A stretch of DNA of 48,244 bases from JAADGZ01 sp964596835 (lineage in GTDB: Bacteria; Pseudomonadota; Gammaproteobacteria; UBA6429; Thiohalophilaceae). Shown here in pieces: positions 1 through 8,819 of this stretch (position 1 is its first letter; each line of letters starts with the position of its first letter). Below the pieces are notes generated by a model, which searched no databases, was not told the origin of the DNA, and saw nothing but the letters and a program-made list of their open reading frames with translations. Position numbers and translations under genes: made by a program. The DNA lies in the NCBI GenBank assembly GCA_964596835.1, contig CAZQVV010000005.1:1-48244 (forward strand). The letters run 5' to 3'.

Positions 1-118
1 AAACCCGTGCGCTGTTCACAAAACCAATTTTAATTTCCTGTGCAGATGCATTAAGCGACAGGAAAAAAGTGAACGTTAATAGTAATAGTCTTCTGCTAAC
101 TGATCGTCTGTTCAACAT
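1..118 (-). CDS. skp: Skp/OmpH periplasmic chaperone, N-terminal fragment (cut by window edge)
   Basis: Only the first 39 codons are inside the window; the gene continues past base 1. Reading from the ATG at 118–116, the peptide starts with MLNRRS, has an arginine-rich n-region, a leucine/phenylalanine hydrophobic core and an ASA-Q signal peptidase site near residue 26. The mature part begins QEIKIGFVNSARV, and an IGFVN/IAFVN start is typical of mature OmpH/Skp. Skp is a periplasmic holdase that carries unfolded outer-membrane proteins to the Bam complex. Its place directly downstream of bamA matches the usual gammaproteobacterial order. The identification rests on signal peptide, mature start and synteny; the coiled-coil tentacles lie outside the window. 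Confidence 0.8.
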   Translation of the reverse strand, partial: MLNRRSVSRRLLLLTFTFFLSLNASAQEIKIGFVNSARV

Positions 119-168
119 TAATATGGCTCTCTTGTGTTTTTATACCCGCGCATCCATTTAAAAATAGC

Positions 169-396
169 GTTTAAAACCTGAGGTATCCCCACAAATATTT
201 TTTAAAAGTCAAAAACTTATCTGTCCGCCAATGAACGCAAATATACGCTAATTAAAGGCAAAAGCATTGGTTATTGCATCCTGTGCCTCAGGTACATCAA
301 CATAAAATATTGGCGTTTATTCGCGTTCATTGGCGGATATTTCTTTTATCTGTTTAGTCCTGAACATTATTTTGTGAGGATACCTCATATTTAAAA
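169..396. repeat. Long imperfect palindrome (MITE-like) between bamA and skp
   Basis: The bamA–skp gap holds an inverted repeat of about 210–228 bp. The outer arms are GAGGTATCCCCACA (180–193) and TGTGAGGATACCTC (373–386). An inner pair is made by CCGCCAATGAACGC (225–238) and GCGTTCATTGGCGG (323–336). Similarity continues outward to about 169 and 396, so the bamA stop codon lies in the end of the element. A relative of the left arm alone occurs at about 24994–25050. No ORF is present. A long folded structure in the transcript between bamA and skp is likely. Confidence 0.75.
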
Positions 397-2667
397 CGGT
401 GATCCCATGGTGAACTGGAAAGTCTGAAGCCGATCACTCGGCTGATTATTCAATGGAACCGCATAACTGAAGCGCATGGCACCCACCGGCGCCAGCCATA
501 AAAACGCCACACCGACTGACTGCCGGAGCCCCTTGAACTCTATTTTTTCCTGAGCCGAAAACACATTGCCGATATCGAAGAAGACGCTGATCCGGGTCGA
601 AGCCGACTTCTCGGTAAACGGGTTCGGCAAAATCAGTTCAATATTGCCGACAAATTTCTTGTCACCACCAACGGTATAATTGGTCCGGGCATCCAGCGGT
701 CCCAGTGAGTTGCTTTGATAACCGCGCACTGAGTTACTGCCGCCCGCGTAGTAACGCTGAAACGGTGGAAGGGAACTACTATTACTATACCCTTTAGCAT
801 ACCCCAGCACTCCCTTGAGCATCAGCGTGACCTGCTTGCCCAGCGCAATATACTGCACATGCCGCAGGTTCAGCTTGTAATATTGCAAATCACTGCCGGG
901 TAGCGTCAGATCCGCCCCCGCCCGGGTATAGGCGCCGGCCGTCGGCAATATCCTGCGGTTTCTACGATCCCGTAACCAGGACACACCCGCATTGAAAGTG
1001 GTATAGACATTACCATTTTTATTAATAAAATCAAGTATATCCTGTGCAGTGTAGGTCGCATCTGAAAATAAACCGGTACTATCGTAACCCAGGGTGAACA
1101 GGGAACGATCGGTTTCATTCAGTGGCAGGCCATAACTAACTGATAATCCGTGGCTTTCTGTTAGATAGTTGGTGACATAGATCCTGGAGGTATCCAGTTT
1201 GCGATAATAAAGCCTGAAACCCCGGCTAATACCATCCGCGGTATAGTAAGGATCCGTATAATTCAGGCTGATATTCGAGCTGACGGTACTCCTGGCGATT
1301 GAGATTCCAACCTGCTTGCCGGTACCGACAAAGTTTTGCTGGGTAATGGCCATATTAATCATGGCGCCCTGGCTGTCAGAATAACCCAGACCTGCGGTTA
1401 GGTTGCCCGTCGGCCGCTCGGACACGCTAAAGTTAACATCGACCTGATCCGTCGTGCCCGGCACTGAAGGCGTTTCAACATTCACCTTGTCGAAGAAACC
1501 CAGCCGGTTAAGGCGCGTGCGTGAAGTCGAAACCAGTTTGGTCGACATCCAGTCCCCTTCCATCTGTCGAACTTCGCGTCGGATCACTTCATCCTTCGAC
1601 TTGCTGTTCCCCCTGATGTTGACCCGGCGCACATACACCCGCCGACCCGGATCGATAAAAATGGTCAACCCAACCGTGCGCGTATCTTTGTCCACATCCG
1701 GCACAATATTAACATTCGCAAACGCATAGCCTTCTTCTGCCAGACGATTGGAAATACGTTCACTGGTATCGAGGCTTTTCCGGCGGGAAAAAATATCATC
1801 GTCCTTCAAACTGACCAGTGGCCACAGTTCCTTTTTAGGAACAATCAGATCACCGGCAAGTTTGACACTTCGGATCCTGAATTCGCTACCTTCACTCAGG
1901 TTGATGGTGATATAGACCTCATCTTTATCCGGTGTAAGCGAAACCTGGGTGGAATCAATTTTGAAATTAATATAGCCGCGATCCAGATACCACGATTTAA
2001 TGGTTTCCAGATCCGCACCCAGCAATTGTTTGGAATACTTGTTGCGCCCACCGAATAGCGAACTCTCCCCCAGCTTCATGTGTTTGAGTAAGGTTTGACT
2101 GCTGAAACGCTTGTTACCGGTAATGGTGATCGCTGCAATCTCGGCCGGTTCACCTTCGGCAATTTTAATCGTCACATCCACCCGGTTGCGTTCAAGCTGT
2201 TCAGTTTTGGCGGTAACTTTGACCCCGTATTTACCAAGACTATAATATTGGCGTTTGAGTTCCTGCTCGATTTTATCCAGCAATGACCGATCCAGCACCC
2301 GGCCCTTGGCCAGACCCAACTGCTTCAATGAGGTTTTAAGCTGGTCCGTGCTAATAGCCGAGTTACCTTCAAACTTGACGTTTGCAATCGCAGCGCGTTC
2401 TGCGACGAAGACCACGAGGACATTGCCATCACGTTCAAGCCGCACATCCTTGAAATAGCCGCTTTTGTAAAGGCGGCGAATGGCCTGGATGCCCAGTTTC
2501 TCATTCAGCGTATCGCCAATCTTGATCGGCAGATAGTTAAACACCGTTCCCACGGTGATCCGCTGCAACCCTTCAAGTCGAATATCTTTAATGACAAAGG
2601 GATTGTAGGCAAAGGCAAGCTTCCCCACAAAACAACTTATTAACGTCAAGGCAAGCTTTTTTTTCAT
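391..2667 (-). CDS. bamA: Outer membrane protein assembly factor BamA
   Basis: This is the Omp85 insertase that folds β-barrel proteins into the outer membrane. The 758-aa product has a signal peptide ending AFA (about residue 20), then five POTRA domains (about 21–420) and a C-terminal barrel. The VRGY motif of the barrel's conserved loop is visible in the sequence GSNSVRGY, and the chain ends in phenylalanine (GSPF), as expected for an outer-membrane β-signal. Length is close to the family norm of about 760–810 aa. It follows rseP by 21 nt and precedes skp on the same strand, so it is probably in the same transcript. A palindromic element begins at its stop codon. Confidence 0.98.
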   Translation of the reverse strand: MKKKLALTLISCFVGKLAFAYNPFVIKDIRLEGLQRITVGTVFNYLPIKIGDTLNEKLGIQAIRRLYKSGYFKDVRLERDGNVLVVFVAERAAIANVKFEGNSAISTDQLKTSLKQLGLAKGRVLDRSLLDKIEQELKRQYYSLGKYGVKVTAKTEQLERNRVDVTIKIAEGEPAEIAAITITGNKRFSSQTLLKHMKLGESSLFGGRNKYSKQLLGADLETIKSWYLDRGYINFKIDSTQVSLTPDKDEVYITINLSEGSEFRIRSVKLAGDLIVPKKELWPLVSLKDDDIFSRRKSLDTSERISNRLAEEGYAFANVNIVPDVDKDTRTVGLTIFIDPGRRVYVRRVNIRGNSKSKDEVIRREVRQMEGDWMSTKLVSTSRTRLNRLGFFDKVNVETPSVPGTTDQVDVNFSVSERPTGNLTAGLGYSDSQGAMINMAITQQNFVGTGKQVGISIARSTVSSNISLNYTDPYYTADGISRGFRLYYRKLDTSRIYVTNYLTESHGLSVSYGLPLNETDRSLFTLGYDSTGLFSDATYTAQDILDFINKNGNVYTTFNAGVSWLRDRRNRRILPTAGAYTRAGADLTLPGSDLQYYKLNLRHVQYIALGKQVTLMLKGVLGYAKGYSNSSSLPPFQRYYAGGSNSVRGYQSNSLGPLDARTNYTVGGDKKFVGNIELILPNPFTEKSASTRISVFFDIGNVFSAQEKIEFKGLRQSVGVAFLWLAPVGAMRFSYAVPLNNQPSDRLQTFQFTMGSPF

Positions 2668-2688
2668 TAAACACTTAACTTCCAGTTC

Positions 2689-4041
2689 TTAATTGAGCAG
2701 GCGCACAAGATCATTGTACATGGCCAGACTCATTAACAATACCAGCGCCGCAACACCGATTTGTTGACCAATAATTTCCGTTTTTTCGGAAACCGGACTC
2801 CCCTTGACCGCTTCAACCAGGTAGAACATCAGGTGCCCACCGTCCAGCACCGGCACCGGCAACAGGTTTAAAATACTCAGGCTAATGCTGACAATGGCGA
2901 GAAAACCAAGAAACCGGGCAAGACCGGCGCTGGCGGACTGGCCTGCATATACCGCAATATTCAGGGGACCACTTAGATTTTTTACCGAAATCTCACCGCC
3001 AACAATCTTGGCCAGCATTTTCAGCGTTAGCCAGGCATCGCTCCAGGACTTGTCCCAGGCATTGGCCGCAGCGGCCAATACACCATAATGATACAGGACT
3101 CTGTTCGCATCACTCACATAAGGTCCGATACCCAACCTGCCAACCGTCTTGCCCTTATACTTTGCTGACATGGTATGAACGGGAATGTCCATTTCATAAC
3201 CATCGCGCTCAATCCGTAATACCAGATCCTGATCCGGCCGCGCACTGACAATTTTGACCAGTTCCATCCAATTATTGACAGCCTTCTCGCCAATGCGAAT
3301 GATCCGATCCTTTTTCTGCAGGCCCACTTTTGCTGCTGGTGAATCTTTCATGACCCGACCCACTATCGATTTTAGGGGTTCTTGCCGGGGGCTAAAACCG
3401 AGAATCTCGAACAACTTGCCCGGCTCCAGCTCCTGCGCGCTCTTTGATAGGTTCAGTTCAGTTCTAAAGATCTGACCGTCTTTGTTCTCCAGGGTCATTT
3501 TTACGCTGTCCCGATCCACCATAGCCGGTAACAGGGTTTCCAGCGCCACATCCCAGATCGGGGTTTGTTTGCCATTAATGGTCAGAATTTTCTGTCCGGA
3601 CGCCAATCCCGCCTGTGCGGCCGGTGTGCCCTCTTTCACTTTACCGATAATCGGTGCAAAACCATGAATACCAATGATAAACATCATCCAGTAGGCGAAA
3701 ATAGCAAACATAAAATTGAAGGCCGGACCAGCGAAAACAACAGCAAAGCGAGTGCGCAGAGACTGGTGATCAAAGGCTCGGTGCGCCTCCGCCTCGGGCA
3801 CATCACCTTCATGACCGTCCAGCATTTTCACATAACCGCCCAGTGGCAGGCTGCCAATCGTAAACTCAGTCTGATCTTTACCGAAGGTTTTTTTCCACAA
3901 CGGTTTGCCAAAGCCGATAGAGAAGCGCAGGATTTTTATTCCGAGACGGCGCGCCACCCAAAAATGACCAAACTCATGAACGGCCACCAGCAGGCTGATG
4001 GCGATCAGAAAGGCGCCTAAATTATATAAAATATCAAACAT
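2689..4041 (-). CDS. rseP: RIP metalloprotease RseP (site-2 protease)
   Basis: An inner-membrane zinc protease that cleaves transmembrane segments, classically the anti-sigma factor RseA in the σE envelope-stress response, and remnant signal peptides. The 450-aa product has the catalytic HEFGH motif at residues 22–26 in the first membrane segment, two central PDZ domains (about 120–310; GTPAAQAG and DSPAAKVG are typical ligand-loop stretches), and the second zinc-site motif in PVLDGGHL near residue 400 followed by a last membrane helix. Length matches E. coli RseP (450). It sits 15 nt downstream of dxr. It shares the operon with bamA, whose misassembled clients are the stress that RseP helps to signal. 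Confidence 0.97.
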   Translation of the reverse strand: MFDILYNLGAFLIAISLLVAVHEFGHFWVARRLGIKILRFSIGFGKPLWKKTFGKDQTEFTIGSLPLGGYVKMLDGHEGDVPEAEAHRAFDHQSLRTRFAVVFAGPAFNFMFAIFAYWMMFIIGIHGFAPIIGKVKEGTPAAQAGLASGQKILTINGKQTPIWDVALETLLPAMVDRDSVKMTLENKDGQIFRTELNLSKSAQELEPGKLFEILGFSPRQEPLKSIVGRVMKDSPAAKVGLQKKDRIIRIGEKAVNNWMELVKIVSARPDQDLVLRIERDGYEMDIPVHTMSAKYKGKTVGRLGIGPYVSDANRVLYHYGVLAAAANAWDKSWSDAWLTLKMLAKIVGGEISVKNLSGPLNIAVYAGQSASAGLARFLGFLAIVSISLSILNLLPVPVLDGGHLMFYLVEAVKGSPVSEKTEIIGQQIGVAALVLLMSLAMYNDLVRLLN

Positions 4042-4056
4042 CGCTAACCTGCTTTC

Positions 4057-5232
4057 TTATCCTGCCAGTAATAGTCTGCCAGCCGCATCCCGCGCCAGGG
4101 CATCGTCCTCAAGAACCACCTGCAACGAGTCGGCTTCCTGTGCGCTTACCGTTTGCATAACCTTCTCAACCAGCGTAGCGATAGCCGTGAACGCAAGCCG
4201 CTGTTCCAGAAAGGCCTGCACGGCCACTTCATTGGCCGCATTTAATATCGCGGGCATCGTACCCCCGGCGCGAATGGCCTCTTTGGCAAGCCGCAAACAG
4301 GGAAACCGGGCATAGTCCGGTTTCTGAAACTCCAACGGTACACTGGAAAAAAAGTCTAACCGATCAACGCCTGATTCCATGCGCTGTGGCCAGGCCAGAG
4401 CATGAGCGATCGGAGTGCGCATATCAGGCATGCCCATTTGCGCCAGCACCGAACCATCAACATATTCCACCATGGAATGAATAATACTTTGGGGATGCAC
4501 CACAATCTCGACATTATCCGGCGAGGTATCAAATAGCCAGCAAGCCTCAATCAGTTCCAGCCCCTTGTTCATCATGGTCGCTGAATCCACCGAAATCTTG
4601 CGCCCCATACTCCAGTTAGGATGCGCGCAGGCCTGATCCGGCGTCACCCTGTCCAGTTTATCAAGCGGTGTATTCCGGAATGGCCCGCCCGAACCCGTCA
4701 ATAGAATTTTCCGCACGCCTATCGCCGCCAGACCCTCGCGATAGTTTTCCGGCATGCTTTGAAAAATAGCGTTGTGTTCGCTGTCAATAGGCAGTAGCTC
4801 GGCCCCGCTTTTATGTACCGCATCCATAAAAAGACGCCCGGACATCACCAGCACTTCCTTGTTAGCCAGCAATACCCGCTTACCAGCTTCTGCGGCGGCC
4901 AGGGTCGGTAACAATCCGGCCCCGCCGACGATAGCCGCCATAACATAATCCGCCTGCGCCAGACTGGCGACCTCGATCAATCCCGCCAATCCCTGCCGAA
5001 CCCGGGTTGCCAGACCCGCCTGTTTTATTTTTTGCTCCAACAGCTCTGCCGCATCCTCATCCACCATCACGGCAAATTCCGGCTGCACGGCCTGGCACTG
5101 CTGAAACAAGCGCTCGACCTGGGTGTTCGCCGTTAAGGCGACAACCTGAAAACGCTCTTTCTGGTGCGCGAGTACGTCCAGCGTACTGACGCCAATGGAA
5201 CCGGTAGAACCCAGAATGGTGATGCCGGTCAT
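4057..5232 (-). CDS. dxr: 1-deoxy-D-xylulose 5-phosphate reductoisomerase
   Basis: This enzyme makes 2-C-methyl-D-erythritol 4-phosphate from DXP with NADPH, the first committed step of the MEP isoprenoid pathway. The N-terminal NADPH fold is clear (ITILGSTGSIG, residues 4–14), followed by LLANKEVLV and the substrate-loop region PIDSEHNAIFQ, then SMGRKISVDSATMMNKGLE with metal and substrate residues. Length 391 aa is normal. Its ATG overlaps the cdsA stop by four bases (ATGA), so translation is probably coupled. The product ultimately feeds UppS, encoded two genes upstream, so isoprenoid and lipid-carrier supply are co-encoded here. Confidence 0.97.
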   Translation of the reverse strand: MTGITILGSTGSIGVSTLDVLAHQKERFQVVALTANTQVERLFQQCQAVQPEFAVMVDEDAAELLEQKIKQAGLATRVRQGLAGLIEVASLAQADYVMAAIVGGAGLLPTLAAAEAGKRVLLANKEVLVMSGRLFMDAVHKSGAELLPIDSEHNAIFQSMPENYREGLAAIGVRKILLTGSGGPFRNTPLDKLDRVTPDQACAHPNWSMGRKISVDSATMMNKGLELIEACWLFDTSPDNVEIVVHPQSIIHSMVEYVDGSVLAQMGMPDMRTPIAHALAWPQRMESGVDRLDFFSSVPLEFQKPDYARFPCLRLAKEAIRAGGTMPAILNAANEVAVQAFLEQRLAFTAIATLVEKVMQTVSAQEADSLQVVLEDDALARDAAGRLLLAG

Positions 5233-6044
5233 ACCTTTCCCAAAATTAACAACAGACCGCCCAGGAAAAAAGGCGCCGCAGAAGTGAGACTGTCGATTCG
5301 ATCCAGTACGCCACCATGCCCCGGCAGTAACACACCACTATCTTTTAGATTCACCTGCCGCTTGAACAGGCTTTCAGTCAAATCGCCCGCAATAGAAACC
5401 GCGGTCACAACAACAGCCAGAATGACAAATTTCAGGAGGGGTAGTTCAAAATAAAGTGCGCCACCAATCGCCAACAGGGTAGCTGCCACTATGGCGCCCG
5501 CCACCCCCTCCCAGCTTTTTCCGGGACTCACCTTCGGGAGTAATTTTCGTCTGCCCCACTGGCGACCGGAAAAATAGGCTGCGCTGTCTGCCGACCAGAT
5601 GAGCAAGAGCAACAGCAGCACATAGGCTGGGCCAAATGCGGGTGCCGATCGCAGGGTAATGAGCGCCATAAAAGGCGGAAGCAACAAGACAAACCCCACC
5701 AGCGCCTTAATGAGTTGATGGCCGCGCAAATAATCCTGGCCTCGGGCATAAGCCAGTATCAATAATACGGCACACAACCACCAGCACAGAGATAAAGCCA
5801 GAACAAATAGAATCAGGCCCGGATCATCATATTTCCAAAGCAGGTACAGGCATAAGCCAAACAACATTAGATAGACAAGCCGGAGAAGGGGATTTCTGAT
5901 CTCACAAATTCGGGTCCATTCCCAGGCGCCCAACATGACAAACAAGGCCAGCAAAGCAGCAAAACCCGCAACAGGTAATTTAAAGATCCCCCAGATTACA
6001 AGGGGGATAAGGATGGCGGCAGTAAGCAAACGCTGCTTAAGCAT
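5229..6044 (-). CDS. cdsA: Phosphatidate cytidylyltransferase
   Basis: An integral membrane enzyme that makes CDP-diacylglycerol from CTP and phosphatidic acid, the branch point for all bacterial phospholipids. The 271-aa protein is strongly hydrophobic with about seven to eight membrane segments. The C-terminal family signature is complete, reading SLFKRQVNLKDSG followed by LLPGHGGVLDRIDS with the catalytic aspartates. It overlaps the uppS stop by eight bases at its start and the dxr start by four bases at its end, so uppS–cdsA–dxr are translationally coupled. Confidence 0.96.
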   Translation of the reverse strand: MLKQRLLTAAILIPLVIWGIFKLPVAGFAALLALFVMLGAWEWTRICEIRNPLLRLVYLMLFGLCLYLLWKYDDPGLILFVLALSLCWWLCAVLLILAYARGQDYLRGHQLIKALVGFVLLLPPFMALITLRSAPAFGPAYVLLLLLLIWSADSAAYFSGRQWGRRKLLPKVSPGKSWEGVAGAIVAATLLAIGGALYFELPLLKFVILAVVVTAVSIAGDLTESLFKRQVNLKDSGVLLPGHGGVLDRIDSLTSAAPFFLGGLLLILGKV

Positions 6045-6801
6045 TACGCAGCTTTTCTATCTGGTCACCCGTGTGGCCAAAACGGCGCTGGCGTCCGGCG
6101 AATGATGACAGGGCTTTGTCGAACTCACTGCGATCGAAGACCGGCCAGAGGGTATCGGTAAAATACAGCTCGGTATAGGCAAGTTGCCAGATCAGAAAAT
6201 TACTGATGCGCTGTTCACCGCCCGTACGAATGAACAGATCGGGATCCGGGAGGCCGCTCATGGAGAGTTCGACTTCGATCATTTCATCTGTAATTTCCGA
6301 AGCCTGTATTTCCCCATCGACCGCTTTAGCCGCCAGCTTTTGCATCGCCTGCACGATGTCCCACTTGCCGCCGTAGTTAGCCGCCACATTCAGGAGCAGG
6401 CCATCATTATCAGCCGTCAGCGCTTCAGCGTTGACGATACGTTTCTGGATACGTTCAGGGAAGGCGCTATGGTCGCCGATAACTCGCAACTTGATATTAT
6501 TACGATGCAATTTTTTGACTTCCCGATCCAGCGCGATAAAAAACAGATCCATCAGCAGACCCACTTCCTTTGCCGGGCGCCGCCAGTTTTCACTGGAAAA
6601 TGCGAATAAGGTCAGAACTTCGATTTCAAGTTCCCGGCAAGCCTTGACTATTTCACGCACGGTTTCCACGCCACGACGATGCCCGATAATACGGGTTTTC
6701 TTTTGTGCCTTGGCCCAGCGGCCATTGCCATCCATAATGATAGCCACATGGCGTGGAAGTTTACTACTTACATCAATCGCACCAGGATTATTCTTATGCA
6801 T
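6037..6801 (-). CDS. uppS: Undecaprenyl diphosphate synthase
   Basis: A cytosolic cis-prenyltransferase that builds the C55 lipid carrier for peptidoglycan and O-antigen from FPP and isopentenyl diphosphate. The 254-aa product carries the P-loop-like catalytic stretch IIMDGNGRWA with Asp24, the FAFSSENW motif, and the C-terminal RTGGEQRISNF and ELYFTDTLWP motifs that bind the diphosphate and Mg2+. All key residues are present. The start at 6801 adds about 15 residues before the conserved LPRHVAIIMDG. Upstream, 168 bp containing a decayed palindromic repeat separates it from frr. Confidence 0.96.
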   Translation of the reverse strand: MHKNNPGAIDVSSKLPRHVAIIMDGNGRWAKAQKKTRIIGHRRGVETVREIVKACRELEIEVLTLFAFSSENWRRPAKEVGLLMDLFFIALDREVKKLHRNNIKLRVIGDHSAFPERIQKRIVNAEALTADNDGLLLNVAANYGGKWDIVQAMQKLAAKAVDGEIQASEITDEMIEVELSMSGLPDPDLFIRTGGEQRISNFLIWQLAYTELYFTDTLWPVFDRSEFDKALSSFAGRQRRFGHTGDQIEKLRNA

Positions 6802-6819
6802 GACTTGATCGCAGAATAA

Positions 6820-6895
6820 ACGATGGGTTTTGCTCCGCTCTACCCATCCTACTCTTTATGTCCTCTTTCAGGATGGGTAAAACGGAGCACGAAGT
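6820..6895. repeat. Decayed copy of the GATGGGTTT palindromic repeat
   Basis: Left arm 6822–6852 starts GATGGGTTTTGCTCCGCTC and ends in CTACCCATCCTAC. The right arm at 6870–6889 reads AGGATGGGTAAAACGGAGCA, which pairs with the centre of the left arm but lacks the outer end. It belongs to the family at 35171, 45194 and 48069. It lies between frr and uppS in the operon, in otherwise empty sequence. Confidence 0.7.
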
Positions 6896-6969
6896 CCAGC
6901 CAGAAAACTCATCAACCTTTTTATGGCGGAAATAAAATACAGGTTTTTTCACCCGACAAATTCCTCTCT

Positions 6970-7527
6970 TCAAATCTCCATCAAATCCTTTTCCTTGTCT
7001 TTTAGCAGTTCGTCAATGATAGCAACATAACGGTCCGTTATTTTCTGCACATCATCCTGCGCATGACGTTCTTCATCTTCGGTGATTTCCTTGTCTTTCT
7101 GTAGCGACTTGAAGTCACCCAGTACGTCACGGCGGATATTCCTCACAGCAACCCTGGCACCCTCCCCTTCCTGGCGCACAATCTTAATCATGTTCTTGCG
7201 CCGTTCTTCCGTCAGCGGCGGTAAGGGCACACGAATCACTTCACCGGCAGTCATGGGATTCAGGCCCATATCGGAAGTCATGATCGCTTTTTCAATCGGC
7301 GTCACCATCTGTTTTTCCCAGGGGGTCACAGCCAGAGTACGTGCATCGGAAACAGAAATACTGGCTACCTGGCTCAAAGGAACCTGGGAGCCGTAATAAT
7401 CCAGGGTAATATGATCCAGCAAACTAGTATGCGCGCGCCCCGTTCTGATCTTGCTAAGATCATTCTTAAGCGCTTCGACACTTTTTCCCATCCGGGTTTC
7501 AGCGTCCTTTTTTAATTCGTTAATCAT
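6970..7527 (-). CDS. frr: Ribosome recycling factor
   Basis: RRF splits post-termination ribosomes together with EF-G and IF3. The 185-aa product has the full-length two-domain form: a three-helix bundle made by both termini and a small β domain in the middle. Conserved stretches include the N-terminal KTGRA-type SKIRTGRAHTSLLD, the hinge and domain II region, and RRKNMIKIVRQEGE followed by AVRNIRRD. Length is the same as in most gammaproteobacteria. It follows pyrH by 42 nt in the translation operon. Confidence 0.98.
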   Translation of the reverse strand: MINELKKDAETRMGKSVEALKNDLSKIRTGRAHTSLLDHITLDYYGSQVPLSQVASISVSDARTLAVTPWEKQMVTPIEKAIMTSDMGLNPMTAGEVIRVPLPPLTEERRKNMIKIVRQEGEGARVAVRNIRRDVLGDFKSLQKDKEITEDEERHAQDDVQKITDRYVAIIDELLKDKEKDLMEI

Positions 7528-7569
7528 GCATCGCCTCTGAATTAAACCTGTAGAACTTCCTGCTGCAAA

Positions 7570-8286
7570 TTACTCGACCAACGTACCTACATTGTCACCC
7601 TGAATCATGCGCAGTAAGGCGCCTTCTTCATTCATATTATAAACCCGAATCGGTACCTTATTATCCCGACACAAAACAATCGCCGTGGTATCCATGACCG
7701 CCAGCTTTTCTTCAATCACCTGATCGTAACCAAGGTGATCATAGCGAACAGCCGTCTCGTCCTTCATCGGATCAGCGTTATAAACCCCATCTACTTTGGT
7801 GCCCTTGATGACTACATCGGCGTTAATTTCAATGCCGCGCAAACTGGCCGCAGAATCCGTGGTGAAAAAAGGATTACCCGTACCCGCAGCAAAAACGACA
7901 ACCCGCCCCTTTTCCAGGTGACGTACCGCACGGCGGCGAATGTAGTCTTCACAAACACTGTTAATGGAGAGGGCCGACATGACCCGCACTCGTAGCGCTT
8001 TCTGTTCCATGGCATCCTGCATGGCAAGGGCATTGATGACCGTGGCTAGCATCCCCATCTGGTCCGCCGAGGTTCTGTCCATGCCATCGGACGCCAGACT
8101 AACACCACGAAAAATATTGCCCCCGCCGATAACCAGGGCAACCTGCACGCCGACATCAATCAGTGACCTGACCTCATCCGCAATGCGCGTGAGGATGGTC
8201 GGCGAAATTCCGAAATCCTGCTCACCCATCAGCGCTTCGCCACTGAGCTTTAACAGAATGCGTTTGTAACGGATTGAGCTTGTCAT
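7570..8286 (-). CDS. pyrH: Uridylate kinase
   Basis: UMP kinase of the amino-acid-kinase fold, making UDP from UMP with ATP; hexameric, activated by GTP and inhibited by UTP in enterobacteria. I choose the ATG at 8286 (MTSSIRYKRILLKLSGE), giving 238 aa, rather than the in-frame ATG at 8361, because the extra 25 residues have no family counterpart. Visible motifs are LKLSGEALMG, VIGGGNIFRG, RMGML-type SADQMGMLATVINA, and GTGNPFFTTDSAA. The gene lies downstream of a repeat array and scaffold gap that separate it from tsf. Confidence 0.96.
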   Translation of the reverse strand: MTSSIRYKRILLKLSGEALMGEQDFGISPTILTRIADEVRSLIDVGVQVALVIGGGNIFRGVSLASDGMDRTSADQMGMLATVINALAMQDAMEQKALRVRVMSALSINSVCEDYIRRRAVRHLEKGRVVVFAAGTGNPFFTTDSAASLRGIEINADVVIKGTKVDGVYNADPMKDETAVRYDHLGYDQVIEEKLAVMDTTAIVLCRDNKVPIRVYNMNEEGALLRMIQGDNVGTLVE

Positions 8287-8400
8287 GTTTTTCGCTGATT
8301 CATACCTACGCCAGGTTAGATGCGCAGAGTTTGAAACTGGGTTCACAGGGTGGGCGCGCATCGTAACCCACTCATTCGGTTATGTTTAAGAAATTTCTGC

Positions 8401-8713
8401 TTAATCCCGCCGTTCGTAGCTTAATCCCGCCGTTCGTAGCTTAATCCCGCCGTTCGTAGCTTAATCCCGCCGTTCGTGGCTTAATCCCGCCGTTCGTGAC
8501 TTAATCCCGCCGTTCGTGGCTTAATCCCGCCGTTCGTGACTTAATCCCGCCGTTNNNNNNNNNNNNNNNNNNNNNNNNNNNNNNNNNNNNNNNNNNNNNN
8601 NNNNNNNNNNNNNNNNNNNNNNNNNNNNNNNNNNNNNNNNNNNNNNNNNNNNNNCTTAATCCCGCCGTTCGTGGCTTAATCCCGCCGTTCGTGACTTAAT
8701 CCCGCCGTTCGTG
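8401..8713. repeat. Tandem array of a 20-bp unit interrupted by the scaffold gap
   Basis: The unit is TTAATCCCGCCGTTCGTAGC. Seven full copies run head-to-tail from 8401 to 8540, an eighth is cut at 8554 by N, and two full copies plus a truncated third are visible from 8656 to 8713. The first three copies end GTAGC; later ones alternate GTGGC and GTGAC, and the alternation continues right of the gap, so there is a 40-bp higher-order period. The last unit runs directly into the palindromic repeat at 8705–8802, whose first part it resembles. True copy number is unknown. The unit length is not a multiple of three and no frame is a plausible gene. Confidence 0.95.
8555..8654. other. Assembly gap (100 N)
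   Basis: A run of exactly 100 N lies in the middle of the tandem repeat. A round number inside a repeat is the usual placeholder for a scaffold join of unknown size, so distances across it, including the real pyrH–tsf spacing, are not reliable. Confidence 0.98.
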
Positions 8714-8802
8714 GTGAGCCTGTCGAACCATGAGTAGTAACCATTGTAAAATCATAGTGTTCTACATTCCACCCTTCGACAGGCTCAGGGCGAACGGAAT
8801 TA
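8705..8802. repeat. Palindromic repeat with CGTTCGTGGTGAGCCTGTCGA arms
   Basis: The left arm reads CGTTCGTGGTGAGCCTGTCG (8708–8727) and the right arm CCTTCGACAGGCTCAGGGCG (8774–8793), followed by AACGGAATTAAG, which mirrors the CTTAAT of the tandem unit. Similar but shorter copies lie at about 9865–9895 and 18251–18275. It occupies the space between pyrH and tsf and encodes nothing visible. Confidence 0.75.
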
Positions 8803-8819
8803 AGCAAAGCTTCCTTAGG

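Noticed and set aside
8401..8713. Possible CRISPR array
   Set aside because: The 20-bp units abut with no spacers, so this is a tandem repeat and not a repeat–spacer array. No cas gene is present.
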